Shown: positions 43,795 through 52,006, counted from the stretch's first letter. The stretch: DNA of 64,000 nucleotides from Pedobacter endophyticus (GCF_015679185.1 NZ_CP064939.1:5146001-5210000); one strand, 5' to 3'. Notes: a model not told the origin generated them from the letters alone. A program made the numbers and translations.

Positions 43795-43832
43795 CCGTTT
43801 CGATTTAAAAAGTCGGAACGGTTTTGTTTTTA
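43795..43832 (+). terminator. Terminator after tRNA-Leu(TAG)
   Basis: CCGTTTCGATT / AGTCGGAACGG 11-bp stem (with G-T pairs) followed by TTTTGTTTTT. Confidence 0.8.
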
Positions 43833-43849
43833 GAAAACATTGATTAAAA

Positions 43850-43972
43850 ATAGATTTGAGATACTAGACACTAGATTTGAGACATGGTATAGATTCGATA
43901 GCTATTGGATTGAAAATTTCTCCTGTCTTCTGTCTCACATCTCATATCACAATACTCATAGCTCATAAAAAA
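43850..43972. repeat. Mirrored word leader before trigger factor
   Basis: TTTGAGATACTAGACACTAG and GATTTGAGACATGG on the left; CTGTCTTCTGTCTCACATCT and CATATCACAATACTCATAGC on the right, close to the reverse complement of the left part. The ATG of tig follows directly. Confidence 0.6.
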
Positions 43973-45322
43973 ATGAATATTACTCAGGAAAAAACCGGCA
44001 ACTTAAATGCTGTTGTAAAAATCAAAATTGAACCGGCTGATTATAGTGAAAAAGTAGAGAAGGCCATCAAAGATCAGGCTAAAAAAGCACAACTGCCTGG
44101 TTTCCGCAAAGGGATGGTTCCTGCTGCTCACATCAAAAAAATGTATGGTAAAAGCATTTTGGTAGAAGAGGTGAACAACTTGTTAAACGATACCTTATCC
44201 AACTACATTGCTGAGCAAAAATTAGAGATTTTGGGTCAACCATTGCCAAAAATGGACGACGAGCGTGAGTTTAAATGGGATTATACCGATGAGTTCGAGT
44301 TCGATTACGAATTGGGTTTAGCACCGGCATTAGAGATCGATTTATCATCAAAAGATAAATTTACCGAATATGTAGTTAAGGCAGATAAAGAAACTTTAGA
44401 AAGCCGAATTAAAAACATCCGTCGCAGCTATGGCAAAATGACCAATCCTGAGGTTTCAGAAGAGGGTGATGTTTTGTACGCTGAATTGACTCAACTGGCG
44501 CAAGATGGTTCTGTTTTTGAAGGTGGAATCACAAACACTGCAACGCTTCGCTTGGATCAGGTTAAAGACAAAGAAATTCTTAAATCGCTCGTTGGCCTAA
44601 AGAAAGACGACGAAGTAACCGTTGATATTCAAAAAGCATTTGAAGATGCTGCGGTAGTTGCAAAAGCTTTAAACATTTCGGAAGAAGATGCTGCTGAGCT
44701 GAAATCAGATTTTAAACTTCATATCAAAAATATTAACCGTTTAGAAGAGTCGGATTTAAACCAAGAGTTTTTCGATAAATTGTTCGGTGAGGGAACTGTT
44801 ACGGATGAAGCCGGATTCAGAGCAAAGATTCAGGAAGAAGTAGAAAGCATGTTCAAGCAAGATGCTGAGCGTAAGTTATCGAATGATATTTATGAAGAAC
44901 TTCTAAAGAAATTCCCTTTAGAATTGCCCGATGAGTTTTTACGTCGCTGGTTGAAAGCCACCAACGAAAAATTAACCGACGAAGAGTTGGCAGAAGGATA
45001 TGACGATTTCGCTAAGAACCTTAAATGGACTTTGATTGAAAACAAGATCATCAAAGACAATCAGATCGAGATCAAATATGAGGATGTAGTTCAGGCTGCT
45101 AAAGCAAAATTAGATGCACAGTTCAGAATGTACAGCCCAAGTCCGCTTCCGGAAGATCAGTTGGCACAGTATGCCGTTCAATTCTTACAAGAGAAAGAAA
45201 ATGCAAACCGTACTTTCGAAGAGGTAAAAGCAATCAAAACTTTCGATCACATTAAATCTATCGTTACCTTAGAGCCTAAAGAAATAGATTACGATAAGTT
45301 CGTGGCTTTAGAGAAGAAGTAA
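43973..45322 (+). CDS. tig: Trigger factor
   Basis: Ribosome-bound chaperone that receives nascent chains. 449 residues from the ATG at 43973; an upstream in-frame ATG (43877) would translate the leader repeat. The ribosome-binding signature GFRKG is in QLPGFRKGMVPAAHIKK, followed by a PPIase-like middle domain (about 150-240, GDVLYAELTQLAQDG) and the helical C-terminal chaperone domain. The tig-clpP-clpX order is conserved across bacteria; here a small unrelated gene interrupts it. Confidence 0.93.
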   Translation: MNITQEKTGNLNAVVKIKIEPADYSEKVEKAIKDQAKKAQLPGFRKGMVPAAHIKKMYGKSILVEEVNNLLNDTLSNYIAEQKLEILGQPLPKMDDEREFKWDYTDEFEFDYELGLAPALEIDLSSKDKFTEYVVKADKETLESRIKNIRRSYGKMTNPEVSEEGDVLYAELTQLAQDGSVFEGGITNTATLRLDQVKDKEILKSLVGLKKDDEVTVDIQKAFEDAAVVAKALNISEEDAAELKSDFKLHIKNINRLEESDLNQEFFDKLFGEGTVTDEAGFRAKIQEEVESMFKQDAERKLSNDIYEELLKKFPLELPDEFLRRWLKATNEKLTDEELAEGYDDFAKNLKWTLIENKIIKDNQIEIKYEDVVQAAKAKLDAQFRMYSPSPLPEDQLAQYAVQFLQEKENANRTFEEVKAIKTFDHIKSIVTLEPKEIDYDKFVALEKK

Positions 45323-45325
45323 TTG

Positions 45326-45342
45326 GCATAGGGCATGGAGCT
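45326..45342. repeat. 17-bp inverted repeat, left arm
   Basis: GCATAGGGCATGGAGCT, exact reverse complement of 45870-45886. It begins four bases after the tig stop. Confidence 0.9.
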
Positions 45343-45394
45343 GGGAGCTTTTAATGCCATGATGCAAAGTCATATATAAATCCTATTTTGCTTG

Positions 45395-45751
45395 ATGGCA
45401 AAATTTAGATTTCAAGACTTACTTATATGGCAAAGAGCTATTGCGGTAGGCAACAAATTAATTGATATTTCTGAGAAATTAGAAGAATTAAAAAAGTATA
45501 GATTCGCTGAGCAGCTTCGAGGGGCTGCTCTTAGCGTTTCTAATAATATTGCGGAGGGTTCGGGCTCCAACTCAGTACCAGAATTCAAAAGATTTTTGAA
45601 TTACGCCCATAGATCTGTTTTTGAAAACGCCAATATTGTTTTGGTTTTAAATTTAAGGTCGTTGGTTTCCGACATTGATTTGTCAGTTTTATTGGAAGAA
45701 TTGGATGTTCTGGCAAGAATGATTTCAAGTTTTTCAAGGAGCTTAAAATAA
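45395..45751 (+). CDS. Four-helix-bundle protein (23S rRNA intervening-sequence protein family)
   Basis: 118 residues from the ATG at 45395 (a TTG lies one codon upstream). The family pattern is clear: FRFQDLLIWQRAIAVGNKL, RFAEQLRGAALSVSNNIAEG, SGSNSVPEFKRFLNYAHRS. Relatives were first found inside intervening sequences of bacterial 23S rRNA genes and fold as a four-helix bundle forming a pentamer; function unknown. Here it lies between tig and clpP and is enclosed by perfect 17-bp inverted repeats, consistent with an inserted cassette. Confidence 0.85.
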   Translation: MAKFRFQDLLIWQRAIAVGNKLIDISEKLEELKKYRFAEQLRGAALSVSNNIAEGSGSNSVPEFKRFLNYAHRSVFENANIVLVLNLRSLVSDIDLSVLLEELDVLARMISSFSRSLK

Positions 45752-45869
45752 TGTGTGCTATATTGGCAGCAATTTTGGTATGGTATACTCTTTGATTGAA
45801 CCAAGATAATTAAAATATTATTTATATTTTGGTTTTTCATTATTCACGACCCATTGGGGACAGGAACGA

Positions 45870-45886
45870 AAGCTCCATGCCCTATG
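45870..45886. repeat. 17-bp inverted repeat, right arm
   Basis: AGCTCCATGCCCTATGC, exact reverse complement of 45326-45342; 16 bases before the clpP start. Confidence 0.9.
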
Positions 45887-45902
45887 CTAAAAAACTCATA
45901 GT

Positions 45903-46610
45903 ATGAACATTGACTCACAAGAATTCAGAAAATTTGCCGTTAAACACCAGGGGATTGGCGGCCTACACGTAGATAAATTTATTGCCCAGGCCAACTTAAA
46001 TCCACAGAATATGACACCTTACATCATTGAGGAACGTCAGTTAAATGTGGCCCAAATGGACGTTTTTTCGAGGTTGATGATGGATCGAATCATTTTTTTA
46101 GGTGATGCCATTCACGATCAAAACGCCAACATTATCCAGGCTCAATTGTTGTTTCTACAATCAACAGATGCTGATAGAGACATTCAGATCTATATCAACT
46201 CGCCGGGCGGATCTGTTTACGCTGGTTTGGGTATTTACGATACCATGCAATATATTCAGCCCGATGTAGCAACAATTTGCACAGGTATGGCCGCGTCAAT
46301 GGGTGCTGTGTTATTGGTTGCCGGCGCAAAAGGTAAACGTGCAGCGTTGCCACACTCAAGAGTAATGATTCACCAACCATCTGGCGGTGCACAAGGTGTA
46401 GCTTCTGATATGGAAATCAACTTGAGAGAAATGTTGAAACTGAAAAAAGAATTATACGATATCATTGCTGAACACTCTGGCCAAACTTACGATTGGGTAG
46501 AGAAAGCTTCAGATCGCGATTACTGGATGACGGCCGATGAGGCAAAAGGATTTGGTATGGTTGATGAGGTGTTATCGAGAAACGCGAAAAAAGATGGCGA
46601 AACAAAATAA
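45903..46610 (+). CDS. clpP: ATP-dependent Clp protease proteolytic subunit ClpP
   Basis: Serine protease that forms the tetradecameric barrel fed by ClpX. 235 residues. Catalytic Ser132 lies in TGMAASMGAV, His157 in RVMIHQPSGG, and the Asp region is SDRDYWMTADEA. The N-terminal extension of about 35 residues before MTPYIIEE is normal in Bacteroidota. The clpX start overlaps the 3' end by 17 bases. Confidence 0.96.
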   Translation: MNIDSQEFRKFAVKHQGIGGLHVDKFIAQANLNPQNMTPYIIEERQLNVAQMDVFSRLMMDRIIFLGDAIHDQNANIIQAQLLFLQSTDADRDIQIYINSPGGSVYAGLGIYDTMQYIQPDVATICTGMAASMGAVLLVAGAKGKRAALPHSRVMIHQPSGGAQGVASDMEINLREMLKLKKELYDIIAEHSGQTYDWVEKASDRDYWMTADEAKGFGMVDEVLSRNAKKDGETK

Positions 46611-47832
46611 AGATTCCCGTTGCTCATTCTGTCATTCTGGCAAGCATGAAACATTAATGTTAATTGAAGGTATGGATGCGTTTATCTGCGATAAATGTGT
46701 AACCCAGGCCAATCAACTGCTTGCTCAGGAATTAGGAACCAAAGGGACAAAAAATATTCAGGAGGCAATAAACTTATTGAAGCCCCTTGAAATTAAGCAG
46801 CATCTTGATCAATATGTAATTGGTCAGGATGACGCAAAAAAGGTATTATCCGTTGCCGTTTACAACCATTATAAACGTTTGAATCAAAAAGTTGATAAAG
46901 ACGAGATCGAGATTGAGAAATCAAACATCATGTTGGTTGGCGAAACCGGAACCGGTAAAACGCTTTTGGCAAAAACGATAGCAAAAATTTTGCACGTACC
47001 TTTTTGTATTTGCGATGCAACCGTTTTAACCGAGGCTGGCTACGTAGGTGAAGATGTAGAAAGCATTTTGACCCGCTTGTTGCAAGCTGCAGATTACGAT
47101 GTTACCTCCGCCGAACGCGGTATTGTTTATATCGATGAAGTTGATAAGGTTGCACGTAAAAGTGACAATCCATCCATTACACGCGATGTTTCCGGAGAAG
47201 GTGTTCAGCAAGCTTTATTGAAGATTTTGGAAGGAACTGTTGTAAACGTACCTCCACAGGGCGGACGTAAGCATCCCGACCAGAAAATGATTCCGGTAAA
47301 TACGAACAACATTCTGTTTATTTGTGGAGGAGCTTTTGACGGTATCGAGCGCAAAATTGCAAACCGTTTGCGTACACAGGCCGTAGGTTACAAAGTGAAG
47401 AAAGATGAGGCCGTTCTCGATCTTAAAAATCTTTACAAGTACATTACCCCGCAGGATCTAAAATCATTTGGTCTAATCCCCGAACTGATCGGTCGTATTC
47501 CGGTGCTCTCTCACTTAAATCCGTTGGATAAAGAATCGTTGAGAAACATTTTAACGGCACCAAAAAACTCGCTTATTAAACAATACGTTAAGCTTTTTGC
47601 TTACGAAGACGTTAAATTGGTTTTTGAAGAAGAAGTGTTAGATTTTATTGTTGATAAAGCAATGGAATATAAGCTAGGCGCACGTGGATTGCGGTCAATT
47701 TGCGAAGCGATTATGCTCGATGCCATGTTCGACACGCCGACGCAGAAAGATGTGAAGGAGCTGGTGATCAACCTCGATTATGCCGTGGAGAAATTTGAAA
47801 AGGCCGATTTCAAGAAGTTGCAGGCCGCATAA
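46594..47832 (+). CDS. clpX: ATP-dependent Clp protease ATP-binding subunit ClpX
   Basis: AAA+ unfoldase for ClpP. 412 residues from the ATG at 46594, inside the clpP end. N-terminal zinc-binding domain with Cys10-x2-Cys13 and Cys32-x2-Cys35 (RCSFCHSG...FICDKC); Walker A GETGTGKT; Walker B IVYIDEVDK; sensor-2 region GARGLRSI. The upstream in-frame ATG at 46537 would add 19 residues before the zinc domain and is rejected. A terminator follows at once. Confidence 0.96.
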   Translation: MAKQNKDSRCSFCHSGKHETLMLIEGMDAFICDKCVTQANQLLAQELGTKGTKNIQEAINLLKPLEIKQHLDQYVIGQDDAKKVLSVAVYNHYKRLNQKVDKDEIEIEKSNIMLVGETGTGKTLLAKTIAKILHVPFCICDATVLTEAGYVGEDVESILTRLLQAADYDVTSAERGIVYIDEVDKVARKSDNPSITRDVSGEGVQQALLKILEGTVVNVPPQGGRKHPDQKMIPVNTNNILFICGGAFDGIERKIANRLRTQAVGYKVKKDEAVLDLKNLYKYITPQDLKSFGLIPELIGRIPVLSHLNPLDKESLRNILTAPKNSLIKQYVKLFAYEDVKLVFEEEVLDFIVDKAMEYKLGARGLRSICEAIMLDAMFDTPTQKDVKELVINLDYAVEKFEKADFKKLQAA

Positions 47833-47840
47833 AAAAATCA

Positions 47841-47869
47841 AATCCCTCCCGTTTCGGGAGGGATTTTTT
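47841..47869 (+). terminator. Terminator after clpX
   Basis: AATCCCTCCCG / CGGGAGGGATT 11-bp stem with TTT loop, then TTTTTG. Confidence 0.9.
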
Positions 47870-47913
47870 GTTAAATACGCATAGCACTTTCGCTTTGCGA
47901 TAAACTAATAAGT

Positions 47914-48777
47914 ATGAATGAAGAAAAAGATATAAAAAAAAATGAAGCGATTGTTGAAAAACCGAAGAAGGTAAAAGAAGTAGAAAGTCCGGTAAAAACG
48001 GGCCTGAAATCCAAAGAAGAAATTGTTAAAAATTGGCTTCCGCGTTATACGGGCAGGCCGCTAAACCAGTTTGGCGATTACATATTGCTTACCAATTTCA
48101 GTAAGTATGTAAGTATGTTTTCCGAATGGAACGACAATGCGCCAATTATGGGTTTAGATAAGCCAATGCAAAGCGTTACCGCCAACGGCATTACCATTAT
48201 AAATTTTGGAATGGGAAGCCCTTTGGCAGCCACCATGATGGATTTGCTAACTGCCATTAAGCCAAAAGCAGTTTTGTTTTTGGGCAAATGTGGCGGCTTA
48301 AAGAAAAAGAACCAATTGGGAGATTTGATTTTGCCGATAGCCGCCATAAGGGGAGAGGGAACATCGAACGATTACCTCCCCGCAGAAGTGCCCGCGTTGC
48401 CGGCGTTCGCGTTACAGAAGGCCATATCAACTACCATTCGCGATCATGGCCGTGATTATTGGACAGGCACCTGTTACACCACCAACCGCAGGGTTTGGGA
48501 GCACGACAAAGATTTTAAAAGATACCTGAAAACGTTGCGTGCAATGGCCGTAGATATGGAAACCGCCACTATTTTTACAACGGCATTTGCCAACAAAATT
48601 CCCGCCGGAGCATTACTTTTGGTATCTGATCAGCCGATGATTCCTGAAGGCGTCAAAACAGCCGAAAGCGACAGCAGCGTAACGGAAAAATATGTCGAAA
48701 CACATTTAAGAATTGGAATTGATTCGTTAAAGCAGTTGATTAACAACGGTTTAACAGTGAAGCACTTGCTGTTTTAG
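47914..48777 (+). CDS. amn: AMP nucleosidase
   Basis: Cleaves AMP to adenine and ribose-5-phosphate, controlling adenylate pools. 287 residues; a charged N-terminal tail (about 30 residues) precedes a nucleoside-phosphorylase-like domain with NFGMGSPLAATMMDLLTAIK, FLGKCGGLKKKNQLGDLILP and AMAVDMETATIFTTAF (purine/ribose site). The length and the VGKCGG-like motif fit the short Bacteroidota AMP nucleosidases. Confidence 0.85.
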   Translation: MNEEKDIKKNEAIVEKPKKVKEVESPVKTGLKSKEEIVKNWLPRYTGRPLNQFGDYILLTNFSKYVSMFSEWNDNAPIMGLDKPMQSVTANGITIINFGMGSPLAATMMDLLTAIKPKAVLFLGKCGGLKKKNQLGDLILPIAAIRGEGTSNDYLPAEVPALPAFALQKAISTTIRDHGRDYWTGTCYTTNRRVWEHDKDFKRYLKTLRAMAVDMETATIFTTAFANKIPAGALLLVSDQPMIPEGVKTAESDSSVTEKYVETHLRIGIDSLKQLINNGLTVKHLLF

Positions 48778-49459
48778 GACCATTTAAGAGTAAGAATGAT
48801 TATCCGTCTTCCGTTTCGCTTTCTCAGGATCCTTCGTCTCTCAGGGATAACAGCACCGAGGTTTTGTCATTCTAAGGCACGAAGAACCTGTTTCGTACTT
48901 GCACAGCCATTCGCTCACCTACATACTTTCATAATTTTGGCTTGTGCATTTTTGAAGCCGGTGGTCATTGCTTAGGCATTCTCCCTACCTACCTTTGATG
49001 TTTTCCATCACCCTAGAATCGTCCTTTCGACCGAAGCGCAGAAATCTTTGAACCATCGACATAGATTTAGCTGCGCTGAACACATCGTGGTTCTCGGCTG
49101 CCTGCCCGTCCGGCCAGGCGCTCAATGTCATCTAGTTAAGGAAAAAAAAACATTGTCGCCTTGAGCATTTCGACTTGAGCTTGTATTGAGCGTAGTGAAA
49201 TGCTCAATACAGGCTAAGTCGAAGGGTGATGTTTATTATTTTTTCCTACAGAAAAAGTCTTCGACTCCGCTCAGACTGACACCGAGCAGGCTTGACTAAA
49301 CGACATTGGGCGGACGCTCGAAAGGTCGACCCTTCTTAGACCATATTTTCTAAAAAAGAATGTTACTCATATTAATTTATATGCAAAACCTGCCCGTCCG
49401 GTCAGGCGAGAATCAAAGCTCAGAATGGCAGCAAAAATGAAAGTATTCGATCAAACAAA
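48778..49459. other. Repeat-filled intergenic region between amn and rpoD
   Basis: No gene supported. It contains CAGGATCCTTCGTCTCTCAG (about 48826; inverted relative to the copy at 1773), CCTGCCCGTCCGGCCAGGC (about 49100 and again about 49390), and the dispersed TGAGCATTTCGACTTGAGC...TCGAAGGGTG element (about 49150-49300). Confidence 0.6.
49150..49300. repeat. Dispersed TTGAGC...TCGAAGGG / CTTCGACTCCGCTCAGACTGA repeat (copy 1)
   Basis: Contains an inverted pair (ATTGAGCGTAGTGAAATGCT / GAGCATTTCGACTTGAGC) and CTTCGACTCCGCTCAGACTG. The long copy at 57838-57972 has the same order of words; fragments are at 8199 and 53090. Confidence 0.7.
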
Positions 49460-49485
49460 AAAGACCGCTTAATAGCGGTCTTTTC
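49460..49485 (-). terminator. Terminator after rpoD (possibly bidirectional)
   Basis: AAAAGACCGCT / AGCGGTCTTTT perfect 11-bp stem with TAAT loop; A/T-rich on both sides, so it can work on the minus strand for rpoD and on the plus strand. Confidence 0.85.
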
Positions 49486-49506
49486 ATTTTCTTTTGGTTT
49501 AGATTC

Positions 49507-50367
49507 TTATCCCAAATATGATTTTAAGATCTTGCTCCTCGAAGTATGACGCAAGCGTTGAAGCGCCTTGTCTTTAATTTGTCTTACACGTTCACGTGTC
49601 AGGTTAAACTTCTCGCCAATCTCTTCTAACGATAGGGGATGGTTTGAGCCTAAGCCAAAAAACAATACTATTATTTCTCTTTCTCTTTCTGTTAATGTAG
49701 AGAGAGAACGTTTGATTTCTTCTGATAGCGACTCGTTGATTAATGAACTGTCGGTATTTGGCTCGTGATTTTCCAATACATCCAACAACGTATTTTCTTC
49801 ACCTTGCACAAATGGAGCATCCATTGATACGTGGCGGCCAGAGTTACTCAGCGTGTCAGAGATTTTATCTACCGTGGTCTCCAAAATATCTGCCAATTCT
49901 TCAGGCGACGGTTCACGCTCATATTCTTGCTCTAATTTAGAGAAAGCCTTGCTGATTTTACTTAACGAACCCACCTGGTTTAAAGGTAAACGCACAATAC
50001 GGCTTTGCTCGGCAATAGCCTGCAAAATCGATTGACGAATCCACCAAACCGCATAAGAAATAAACTTGAAACCCTTGGTTTCATCGAAACGTTTCGCCGC
50101 CTTAATTAATCCCAGGTTACCTTCGTTAATTAAATCTCCTAAAGTTAAACCTTGATTTTGATATTGTTTTGCAACAGATACAACGAAACGTAAGTTAGTT
50201 TTAGTTAATCGCTCTAATGCAGCCTGATCGCCTTCACGAATCTTCCTTGCTAAAATTACCTCTTCCTCTGCTGTTATTAAGTCTACTTTACCAATTTCGT
50301 GTAAGTACTTATCCAAAGATTGACTTTCGCGATTGGTAATGGATTGCGTTATCTTGAGTTGTCTCAT
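49507..50367 (-). CDS. rpoD: Primary RNA polymerase sigma factor (RpoD/SigA, Bacteroidota type)
   Basis: 286 residues, lacking the long region 1.1 of proteobacterial RpoD, as is normal in Bacteroidota. Region 1.2: SLDKYLHEIGKVDLITAEEE; region 2: NLRFVVSVAKQYQNQGLTLG, DLINEGNLGLIKAAKRFDET and GFKFISYAVWWIRQSILQAI; region 3: RIVRLPLNQVGSLSKI; region 4.2: LSLEEIGEKFNLTRERVRQI. It recognises the TTTG/TAnnTTTG promoters seen through this window. Confidence 0.96.
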   Translation of the reverse strand: MRQLKITQSITNRESQSLDKYLHEIGKVDLITAEEEVILARKIREGDQAALERLTKTNLRFVVSVAKQYQNQGLTLGDLINEGNLGLIKAAKRFDETKGFKFISYAVWWIRQSILQAIAEQSRIVRLPLNQVGSLSKISKAFSKLEQEYEREPSPEELADILETTVDKISDTLSNSGRHVSMDAPFVQGEENTLLDVLENHEPNTDSSLINESLSEEIKRSLSTLTEREREIIVLFFGLGSNHPLSLEEIGEKFNLTRERVRQIKDKALQRLRHTSRSKILKSYLG

Positions 50368-50403
50368 TTATACGTTTTGTGTGCTCTTTAATTATTGAGT
50401 GTG

Positions 50404-50411
50404 CAAAGTTA
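50404..50411 (-). promoter_or_regulatory. -7 promoter box TAACTTTG for rpoD
   Basis: Exact TAnnTTTG on the minus strand, 36 bases upstream of the rpoD start codon. Confidence 0.55.
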
Positions 50412-50588
50412 CGAAATTGTATAGCAATGTGAAAGGATAAAATGCTGAAAACGTTGCTGTTTGCACAAGTTTTTTACAGTTTTACTTCCTACAAAAATCA
50501 TTCCAATTAATTGTTTGTCACCAAACATCCGTAGTAACTTGAAAATATTGCCCTGCATTAACTATTTATTGTGATTCGATAAAAAAAC
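50412..50588. other. Divergent intergenic region between rpoD and DUF2975 promoters
   Basis: AT-rich, no gene or repeat recognised. Confidence 0.4.
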
Positions 50589-50620
50589 TTTGTTTTACGA
50601 TAAATAAATTTCTATGTTTG
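50589..50620 (+). promoter_or_regulatory. Strong promoter TTTG-N20-TATGTTTG
   Basis: Complete Bacteroidota promoter: -33 TTTG at 50589-50592 and -7 TATGTTTG at 50613-50620. Start expected near 50626, then either a small frame at 50643 or the DUF2975 gene at 50778. Confidence 0.7.
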
Positions 50621-50642
50621 CTTAACAAATTATTAAAATCTT

Positions 50643-50774
50643 ATGACGCTTCGCAATTTTCGCTTCGCCAGACTTGAATATAAACCACTCAACTATCAGA
50701 AGGTTTTTCAGAACGTAATTTTATTCTCACGTAAAAGAAATTTAACCTATTTTTCGACGCCTTTTAACGCCTAA
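50643..50774 (+). CDS. Possible 43-codon small ORF or leader between promoter and DUF2975 gene
   Basis: ATG to TAA frame of 43 residues (starts MTLRNFRFARLEYKPLNYQK), basic and aromatic, no membrane segment. It begins about 17 bases after the predicted transcription start and ends three bases before the DUF2975 ATG. No homologue is recognised; it may be a leader peptide, a real small protein or chance. Confidence 0.3.
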   Translation: MTLRNFRFARLEYKPLNYQKVFQNVILFSRKRNLTYFSTPFNA

Positions 50775-50777
50775 CCA

Positions 50778-51377
50778 ATGAACAGAATTTTACAACTTTC
50801 TAGCTATGCGGGAATTAGCTTGATTTTAATAAGCGTCATTATCGGAACCATCCACACCCTCGATGCTGTAGATAACTACCGCGATGGAATGCTTTCTGTA
50901 ACGATGCGTGCAAACGGGCCCACTCAACCCAGTAAATTGCTAGCCACCGCTAAGTTTACACCAAGCCAGTTTGGCTCGTACCAATTTAAGCCCACATTAG
51001 CGCAATCGCTGATTTTGTCGGGCCAGGGCCTCAATGAAACCGGAACCACTATTGTTTTTTGTTTGCTAACCGGAACTTTCATCTTATTTATGACCAATAC
51101 AAGGCCTCATCTGGTTGAGGGTTTAACAGAAACCCGGATATGGCAAATTGTTGGTGCCGCCGTTATCCTCTTTTTTTCGCTCAGATTCCTGTCATTAAAT
51201 TTAATCGATGGGTATGTGGCAAGTTTAACGAATAACGCTTTCGAGTACCGTACGCTCGATGCAGGCCGTGGGCAGATCAATATAGAAATGTTGTCGCTGG
51301 TAGTGATCATCACCATAATTTACGAACTCCTCAATTATTCGCGGAAGCTGAAACACGAAAACGACCTTACCATTTAA
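50778..51377 (+). CDS. DUF2975 membrane protein
   Basis: 199 residues with four membrane segments (about 9-27, 85-107, 122-146, 167-188). The extracytoplasmic loop after the first segment and the spacing of the others match DUF2975. Proteins of this family are nearly always encoded with a small YozG-like XRE regulator, as here, 20 bases downstream. Function unknown; the pair may form a membrane-linked regulatory module. Confidence 0.82.
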   Translation: MNRILQLSSYAGISLILISVIIGTIHTLDAVDNYRDGMLSVTMRANGPTQPSKLLATAKFTPSQFGSYQFKPTLAQSLILSGQGLNETGTTIVFCLLTGTFILFMTNTRPHLVEGLTETRIWQIVGAAVILFFSLRFLSLNLIDGYVASLTNNAFEYRTLDAGRGQINIEMLSLVVIITIIYELLNYSRKLKHENDLTI

Positions 51378-51397
51378 TTTGATTACCAAAACAAACG

Positions 51398-51628
51398 ATG
51401 CCAATAATTATAAATCTGGATGTAATGCTCGCCCGCCGGAAAATGTCGCTCACCGAACTGAGTGAGCGGGTAGGCATTACGATGTCCAATTTATCCATAC
51501 TTAAAACCGGCAAGGCCAAGGCCATTCGCTTAGAAACCCTGGAGGCGATTTGTGGGGTACTGGATTGTCAACCCGGCGACATCCTCGAGTTCCGTTCGCT
51601 GGCTGATACCGAGGAGGGCAGGTGTTAA
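51398..51628 (+). CDS. XRE-family transcriptional regulator (YozG-like)
   Basis: 76 residues, a single Cro/C1 helix-turn-helix: MLARRKMSLTELSERVGITM then NLSILKTGKAKAIRLETLEA and CGVLDCQPGDILEF, all features of the small YozG-like regulators paired with DUF2975 proteins. It probably autoregulates the pair; target unknown. Confidence 0.88.
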   Translation: MPIIINLDVMLARRKMSLTELSERVGITMSNLSILKTGKAKAIRLETLEAICGVLDCQPGDILEFRSLADTEEGRC

Positions 51629-51671
51629 CATTTTTTCGCTAATCTATTTATGAATACTGTGCAGATTTCTC

Positions 51672-51679
51672 TAAGTTTG
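51672..51679 (+). promoter_or_regulatory. -7 promoter box TAAGTTTG directly before a start codon
   Basis: Exact TAnnTTTG ending five bases before the ATG at 51685; it implies a leaderless or near-leaderless mRNA. Confidence 0.45.
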
Positions 51680-51684
51680 CTTCA

Positions 51685-51957
51685 ATGTCTTTGCCATTAA
51701 CAAATCACACTTTAGAAAAATTAGAGCAGCTGCTCTTCGCAATGGGCTATAAGGTTCGTTACGAAAAGGGCAATTTCAAAACGGGCTCTTGCTTATTGGA
51801 GCATAACAAAATCGTTGTGGTAAATAAGTTTTCTAACCTCGAAGGGAAAATCATTGCTTTAGTTACTTTGGTGAAGCAAACCAGTGCCGACGAAAATATG
51901 TTAGATGAAAAACAGCGGCAGTTTTTTCACTCCTTACAACAAACCGAGTTATTTTAG
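51685..51957 (+). CDS. Conserved hypothetical protein (90 aa)
   Basis: 90 residues, no signal peptide or membrane segment. The core FKTGSCLLEHNKIVVVNKFS looks like a strand-rich segment flanked by helices. I do not recognise a named family, though small proteins of this kind next to a PhnP-like hydrolase occur in Bacteroidota. The MBL-fold gene starts 49 bases downstream on the same strand. Confidence 0.65.
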   Translation: MSLPLTNHTLEKLEQLLFAMGYKVRYEKGNFKTGSCLLEHNKIVVVNKFSNLEGKIIALVTLVKQTSADENMLDEKQRQFFHSLQQTELF

Positions 51958-52006
51958 TGCCAATGTTTAACAAAAATTATATGCGTATAGAGAAAGGTTT
52001 TTTGCG

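Noticed and set aside
48778..49459. Possible structured RNA between amn and rpoD
   Set aside because: The visible inverted repeats all belong to dispersed repeat families found elsewhere; only the terminator at 49460 is locus-specific.
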